DNA from: Hypericum androsaemum
Taxonomy: Eukaryota; Streptophyta; Magnoliopsida; Malpighiales; Hypericaceae
Direction: 5' to 3'
DNA length: 64,000 nucleotides
NCBI GenBank assembly: GCA_963995505.1
Contig: OZ023189.1
Location: forward strand, 14,035,495-14,099,494
Shown here: positions 58,657 through 64,000 of the stretch, one piece after another
How the letters are laid out: each line of letters starts with the position of its first letter
Position numbering within the stretch: position 1 is the first letter of the stretch
Position numbers and translations under genes: made by a program
The notes under the pieces: generated by a model
Database searches by the model: none
Told to the model about the DNA's origin: nothing
What the model saw: only the letters and a program-made list of their open reading frames with translations

Positions 58657-60084
58657 AGGTAAATTACTCTCAAGTCCTTGACCTTTGGTCACCCTCCCTC
58701 TAGAGTCCTTGACTTTTGAAAAATGATTGTCCCGTCCCTAAGTTTTGATGATAATAGACTCTCGAGTCCCTGGAGCCGGAATATTCCTTTTTCTTCGGTG
58801 AACCCCCACTTGAAATAACCAAAATGCCCTTCGCTTAAAAAATAAAAAAATCTTCTCTCCTTCTACCTTCAACTCCTTCTTCCTCACATTTTATCCCAAT
58901 TAACAACAAGAACACTCAATTAACTAATTAGTTTGATCAATTGGAAAAAAAATCCAATCACGTCGTTCCATTCTATTTAATTTCTTTTTCCTATTACTTA
59001 AACAATTATAACCTTCAAAAAAAATAATTAATTAATCTTAGATTCAGATCTCTCTTTCCTTATTTCTTTCACTCGTTATTTTCTCTTCCCGTCTCTTTAA
59101 ACACTCTAATCGATGTCTCTCTCCCTCGCTCCTCTCCTTGCATTCGAGGTTAAAATAAGGGTTTCCCCCCTCTCCGATTAGATCTCACCTCGAATTAAGC
59201 TCGCTCGTCCTCTCCTCTCACCTCCTCTATAGTGTTCCGGTGAGTTAGGGCGGTTGACTCGCCCTGGCCGACAGTTGGTTCAGATCCAATCGGGCGACAG
59301 ATCAGATCCGCCGCTCCTGTGTCATCGAACTACCCCCAGCCATGGCGGCCGCTAATGCCCCGATCACCATGAAAGAATTCCTCACTGTTAATTATTCTAT
59401 CACTAGCTCGTATTTTTTCCGCTTCTACTCTTATCTTTTATCGACGGTTTCGTCTACAAGGCGGGTCCTTTTGAAGCTCAAGGCCAGTCGTCGGAGGCGC
59501 CATCGTCAGAGGCCCTCTTTAAGACGAAGCCGATGACGGGGGAAGACGAAGACGAAGCCGATATGACATCGTGACGGAGGAAGAAGAAGTCGACGTCGTG
59601 ACAAATTTGGGTTTCTATTTTCTTCTTCGCCATCGTGACAAATATGGGTTTCTATTTTCTTCCTCGCCATCGTGACAAATCTGCGTTTTGGGTTTCTGGG
59701 TACGACGGATTGGAAATTGGATGTATCGTGGTTGATTCATCATATTGAATAGTTTAGTTGTACACGATTAATTGTATGTTATTGATTGAGTTTAATTGGA
59801 TATTGTTAGTATTTAGTTAGTTGAGTGTTCTTGTTGTTAATTGGGATGAAGTTTGAGGAAGAAGGAGTTGAAGGTAGAAGAGGAGAGGAGAGGATTTTTT
59901 TTAAGTGAGAGGGGCATTTTGGTCATTTCAAGTGGGAGTTTATCGGAGAAAAAGGAATATTCCGGTTCTAGGAACCCGAGAGTCTATTATCATCAAAACT
60001 TAGGGAGAGGACAATCATTTTCCAAAAGTCAGGGACCCTAGAGGGAGGGTGACCAAATGTCAGGAATTTGAAGGTAATTTGTCC
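58657..60084. mobile_element. Mutator-like element (Pack-MULE type) of 1428 bp
   Basis: Perfect 9-bp target duplication TATATTTTA (58648-58656 and 60085-60093), the Mutator length. Terminal inverted repeats are about 180 bp long: left phrases CCTTGACCTTTGGTCACCCT, GACTTTTGAAAAATGATTGT, GGAATATTCCTTTTTCT and AAATGCCC all recur inverted on the right. No transposase. The middle (about 59040-59600) is CT-rich, then gene-like, and holds a frame starting MAAANAPITMKEFLT at 59342 (see separate entry). Confidence 0.9.
59342..59536 (+). pseudogene. Candidate captured start of clathrin heavy chain inside the MULE
   Basis: The frame of 64 codons begins MAAANAPITMKEFLT. Plant clathrin heavy chains begin MAAANAPI followed by MKE and LT, so the first 15 codons look like exon 1 of that gene; the rest (VNYSITSSYFFRF onward) does not match and probably reads into intron or unrelated sequence. 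It follows about 200 bp of CT-rich and GC-richer sequence like a 5' UTR. Function of the full gene is vesicle coat formation; this piece cannot do that. The match is short, so confidence is moderate. Confidence 0.55.
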
Positions 60085-60093
60085 TATATTTTA

Positions 60094-60805
60094 TCTAGTA
60101 CATTAGGCGATGTACCATGTAATTACCTTGGTGGCAGGAATGTAAACTTTTACTTATCAAAAAAAATTGAAACCACTGTTTTTTTAAATGTAGAATTACA
60201 TACGAAATTTCATTTCGTTGGAAATATTTGCATTTACAGATTGTGGATGTTATATAATAAAATCGATTATAAAAGTGAATTTCACGTGGATTTGGCAAGT
60301 CCAAAAACTTGGGTTGACGTACCGGATCCAATTTTTATACTTGAAAGTGACTTCTAAATTGGAACGTCACGTTAGAAATCGGAATTGATCCAATTAACTT
60401 GGCAGTGGGGTTCCTTAATTCCTTTGTATTGACTAAATTTGTATTTTCCGAGGTCCTCGCACAAGATGAATTAAGCAAGGCACACTTCCGTTCACACACC
60501 ACCACCTATTTGTTTATTGGCTTTGTTCCTTCGAAACAAATATCGTTATGTAAGTCACTTAGCATCTAAAAATAAACGAAAATAAAAGGAAACAGAAAAT
60601 GATTAGATTAGAACATGACATTGTCTTAATCAGATAAATGGATATATGGAAGCGTAGAAATCTGATCATAATTGACAAAATATTGAATTGCTACTCTTTT
60701 ATGTCACCCACAATATTCGGAGTGGTTAATGTGGAATGATTCCTTACAGGAATTTTTTTAGAAGGTAAATATTACACCATGACAATATCAGGTTTGAACT
60801 CTGTA
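60094..60805. other. Intergenic spacer
   Basis: A 102-codon frame at 60049-60357 overlaps the end of the MULE and has no recognised domain. Nothing else found. Confidence 0.45.
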
Positions 60806-60813
60806 CCTTCTGA

Positions 60814-63006
60814 CGGGGGCGGAGGTACGTTGAATAGTGTGGGGGCAATTGCCCCTACTTAATTTTTTTTGTTTGATAACTAGGTATATTTTTTAATGTA
60901 TGTCCCCACTAAAATTAGAAATTGACCCCACAAAAATTCAGATTATCCGATATTTTTATTTCTAATTCGGATAGAAAAAATATATATTTGGATTATCCGA
61001 ATATCCAAAATTTTTAATTCATCTACTTAGCTATTCTGGGTTGGGCCAACTAGATGCAACTAAATTAGTACGCTTAAAGCCCTAAAGACAAATCACTCAC
61101 TTTACTGTGACCTACCTCAGCCCCTTCTCGACTCCAAATCACTTAAAATAACTTTGTTTTCAAAGGTAAATCGCTTAAAATAACTGAAACCCTAAAATAT
61201 TTTAATCAGTCCCTTCTCGTGAAAGCCGGCATCTCCTCAGTTGTTGCTGACTAGATGAAGTTGTGTTATTTGTGGGATTTCTCATAAAGGCGAGAGCTTG
61301 CTGGGTGGATTATCACCTTGTTAAGGTGAGAGCTTGCTCGGTGGGATTTCTTGTTTGTGGGATTTTCCAGTTTTCACGTTTTTGTTTGAGTTTTTTAATC
61401 AGAATTTAGTTTGCATTATTTCCATTAGGTTAGGGTTTGGATTAGTTGTTAGGTTTGTCTCGAATTCATAATTCTATTTTCTATCCGATACCGAATATAT
61501 TGGACGATGATGGTAGACTTTTTCGGGTATTTGTATATCACATTTTAAACATTATTTCATATATTCTCCCATCTCTTTGTTATTGTGATGTTCAAATAAT
61601 TTATTTTTTGATTTTGCTATATTAATATTGGTGAAATTGTCTTCCTTGTTGCGGTATTGATTTATATTAATCTGTTTGATTTTGTATTTCTGATCAGTTA
61701 TGGATAAGTACGTGACAAAAGGTAAGAGGTCTATTGACAAAGTTAGTGGTTCTAAAAGCACAGAAAGGAGTTTCAAGCAAGCTTATGTCGATATTGATTT
61801 AGAAAATCTTCCTTCAGATCCTGGTTTGAGACTAAGAATTTCATTATATCATCCTGATGTCCGTGATAAAATAAGAAAAAAGTATATGTTATCTGGACCT
61901 TGTCAGCCTAGGAGACACAATTTTCAAAAAAATAAATTTGGAACTGTGGCACGTTCTTTTAATCCTGCTTGGTTTGATGATCATAAAAATTGGTTGGAGT
62001 ATAGCATAAACAAAAAAAATCGCATTTTGTCTTTGTTGTTATTTATTTAAGTCTGAAAATGACAAGCACGAAGGTGGAGACTCCTTTGTTGTGGAAGGTT
62101 TTAGTTCCTGGAATAAACCAGAAAGGTTTACTACTCATGCAGAAAAACTTAACAGCAGTCATTCTCAATCCGTAAAAAAATGTCATGCTTTGATGAATCA
62201 GAAACAACATTTGAGCACCTATTTTAGTAGGTATTCTGAGTTGGAAAAAAGACAGTATCAAACACGCTTATGTGCTTCTGTGGACTGTGTTCGTTTTCTG
62301 TTGCGCCAAGGGCTTCCTTTCCGTGGTCATGATGAGTCTAAAAAGTCGATGAACAGAGGTAACTATCTTGAACTTCTGGATTTTTTGGCTGACTATAACG
62401 AAGATATTAAAAAAGTTATCGGTAAAAATGCTCCGGATAATCTGAAGCTGACATCTCATGATATACAACATGACATTATTAGAGCGTGTGCAGTTGAAAC
62501 TGCTAATGCTATTATTGCTTGGTCTGACTAAGTTTTATCCACGTGACTTTTCGTCATTGGATATCTTGACACTGGATAGTCAGTTGGATAATTATATTGC
62601 TAACATGAGATCTAATGACGAATTTTATGATATAAAGAGGATCGATATTTTGGCTTAGAAGTTGGTGCAAACACAGAGAGATCTCATTTATCCTACGGTA
62701 TTTTGGCTCCTCAAATTAGTTTTGATATTGCCGGTTGCGACTGCAAGTGTTGAGAGAGCCTTTTCTGCCATGAATATTTTGAAGAATCGTATTTGCAACA
62801 AGATGGGAGATCAATTGCTAGTTGATTGTTTAATTACATATATCGAGAAAGACGTATTTCATTGTATTGACAATGTAGCTATTATGGAGCTATTTCAATG
62901 CATGAGTAATCGTAAAGGACAATTATAAATGTTGTAATTACATAAGTTGAACTTTTTGAAAAAAATTATATTGCCCATACTCCCCAAATTTTTGGCTCCG
63001 CCTCTG
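60814..63006 (+). mobile_element. 2.2-kb internally deleted hAT element
   Basis: The ends are CGGGGGCGGAGGTA and, inverted, CAGAGGCGGAGCCA (10 of 14 match; CAGGGGCGGAGCCA is a common hAT end). The flanks are CCTTCTGA (60806-60813) and CCTCCTGA (63007-63014), an 8-bp target duplication with one mismatch. It encodes a broken transposase of the TTF zinc finger/DUF4371/hAT-dimerisation type. Confidence 0.9.
61700..62928 (+). pseudogene. Broken hAT transposase (zinc finger MYM-type 1-like)
   Basis: Start MDKYVTKGKRSIDK at 61700. The first part has the TTF-type zinc finger region (GPCQPRRHNFQKNKFG, RSFNPAWFDDHKNWLEYS). A shift in a run of A's near 62012 moves to the frame CCYLFKSENDKHEGG and the DUF4371 start (QTRLCASVDCVRFLLRQGLP). 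After HDIIRACAVETANAI a large piece of the catalytic core is missing, and the sequence resumes in another frame at FYPRDFSSLDILTLDSQLDN, crosses a stop at 62656 and ends with the hAT dimerisation motif PVATASVERAFSAMNILKNR. So it cannot make a working enzyme, although the ends may still be moved by a related one. Confidence 0.88.
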
Positions 63007-63014
63007 CCTCCTGA

Positions 63015-64000
63015 ATATTTATAATGTCTTAGTTATTTGGCAAAGAAGTTGAAAGGAATTTGCAGCCAAGAATTTGTAATATTCTTAAATCCAAATAACT
63101 AAAATAATTCTAAGATTAGATTATGTCTTATATAATGGATTCTTTTACACTTTTTGAACCGACTGTGATTTTATCGGATTAATGAAGCTTACTAATAAAA
63201 AAATGCGACGGCGTAGTCAGAATTATTGAATTGTTGGTGCAATAATCATTTTTTATTCTATGAAAAATAAACTATATTTACAAATTTAGAAAATAAACTA
63301 ATTCATTATTCATAATTATACATCCACTGAATATACGATAGAATACGATGAACTAATTTGCATATTCGCATGGGGGAAGCGTTTAAAGTTGGTCTTATAG
63401 AGGCATGTGTCTCTCCTATTCTACCAGAAAATGAATTCCACGGGAAAGGAAATTAGTTTATCAAGGAAGTAGCCAAGTACTTTCCACCTAATTAATGAAC
63501 AACATTAATATCAATTCTATCAGCGTTATTACTATACCAACGAAAGCTCATCAACTTTCCACGGTCATAAAAGATATTTTGTTTGGAATTTTCCTTTTGG
63601 AATACTCTTTTCTAAAGCGATTTTCTTATCGGGTTTCATCGTGTTAGGGTTTTGACGAGACCAGCGATCGCAACTTCGAGGAAATTTTACACCATTAGCA
63701 TGTAAATATTATTACCTTAATAAACAATACTTATCCAGAAAAAATATGGAATGTAAAACTTAGCAAAAGAGGAAAAAGGGGGAATGAAGAGACTTCTCCG
63801 GAGATTATCAATGTAATGGCCAGAAATTCTTATCAAAATTAGATTGAAATTCATTAAAAAATTTATATTCAGCTTGAAATATTAACACAATGATGTGATA
63901 ATAATAACTACATCCCTTCAAACATTAAGTTTTATCGTGTAATTTGAAATATGTATACATACATAAACTCCCATGTAATTATGAAAGAAAAAATATAGTG
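63015..64000. other. Intergenic end of the window
   Basis: No gene. Two stretches end like LINE 3' tails (TAATGAAGCTTACTAATAAA near 63180 and TTAATAAACAATACTTATCC near 63717); the second resembles 9470-9610. Confidence 0.5.

Noticed and set aside
61700..62928. Possible functional host gene with zinc finger and hAT domain
   Set aside because: Frameshift, stop and missing core, plus target duplication and inverted ends, show a decayed transposon rather than a domesticated gene.

Overview
The window is nuclear DNA from a flowering plant, most likely a eudicot. Coding exons are fairly GC-rich and split by GT-AG introns. The non-coding DNA is very AT-rich and full of plant transposons, including a 5S-bearing Cassandra TRIM, LINE 3' ends, hAT and Mutator-type elements and solo LTRs. 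The species cannot be named from the sequence.

I see four apparently intact protein-coding loci with a recognisable family: a plastid 13-lipoxygenase (12047-17168, +, 8 exons, 913 aa), a CYP92A-like cytochrome P450 (23293-25764, +, 2 exons, 513 aa), an F-box protein (41472-42803, +, one exon) and a RIPK/PBL-type receptor-like cytoplasmic kinase (53040-54859, -, 5 exons, 442 aa). A fifth small gene (1250-1660, +, 136 aa) has a convincing promoter but no function I can name.

Broken genes: a 3' fragment of the P450 (28621-29060, +), a heavily damaged ROOT HAIR DEFECTIVE 3-type dynamin-like GTPase (about 30150-32897, -), a second F-box copy with several stops (46372-47640, +), an RNase H-like relic holding a 76-bp triplication (36381-36850, +) and an internally deleted hAT transposase (61700-62928, +).

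Layout. 0-12 kb: one small gene, two MITEs that each carry a 23-bp tandem repeat core, and a solo LTR. 12-17 kb: the lipoxygenase. 17.8-22.7 kb: a LINE with a DNA transposon nested in it, a long-TIR element and a tiny LINE 3' end. 23-30 kb: the P450 cluster. 30-33 kb: the GTPase pseudogene. 33-38 kb: degenerate AT-rich repeats around an RNase H relic. 38-52 kb: a multi-copy segmental duplication with the F-box gene in its two central units. 53-55 kb: the kinase. 55-63 kb: a hAT MITE, the Cassandra TRIM, a LINE 3' end, a Mutator-like element carrying what looks like the first codons of clathrin heavy chain, and a hAT element.

Lipoxygenase (oxylipin/jasmonate supply), a CYP92-type P450 (specialised metabolism in this family) and a RIPK-type kinase (immune and root signalling in this family) are all stress-related classes, but nothing shows co-regulation; this is ordinary plant gene neighbourhood. 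Several insertions can be delimited to the base because target-site duplications or an uninterrupted paralogous copy survive in the same window.
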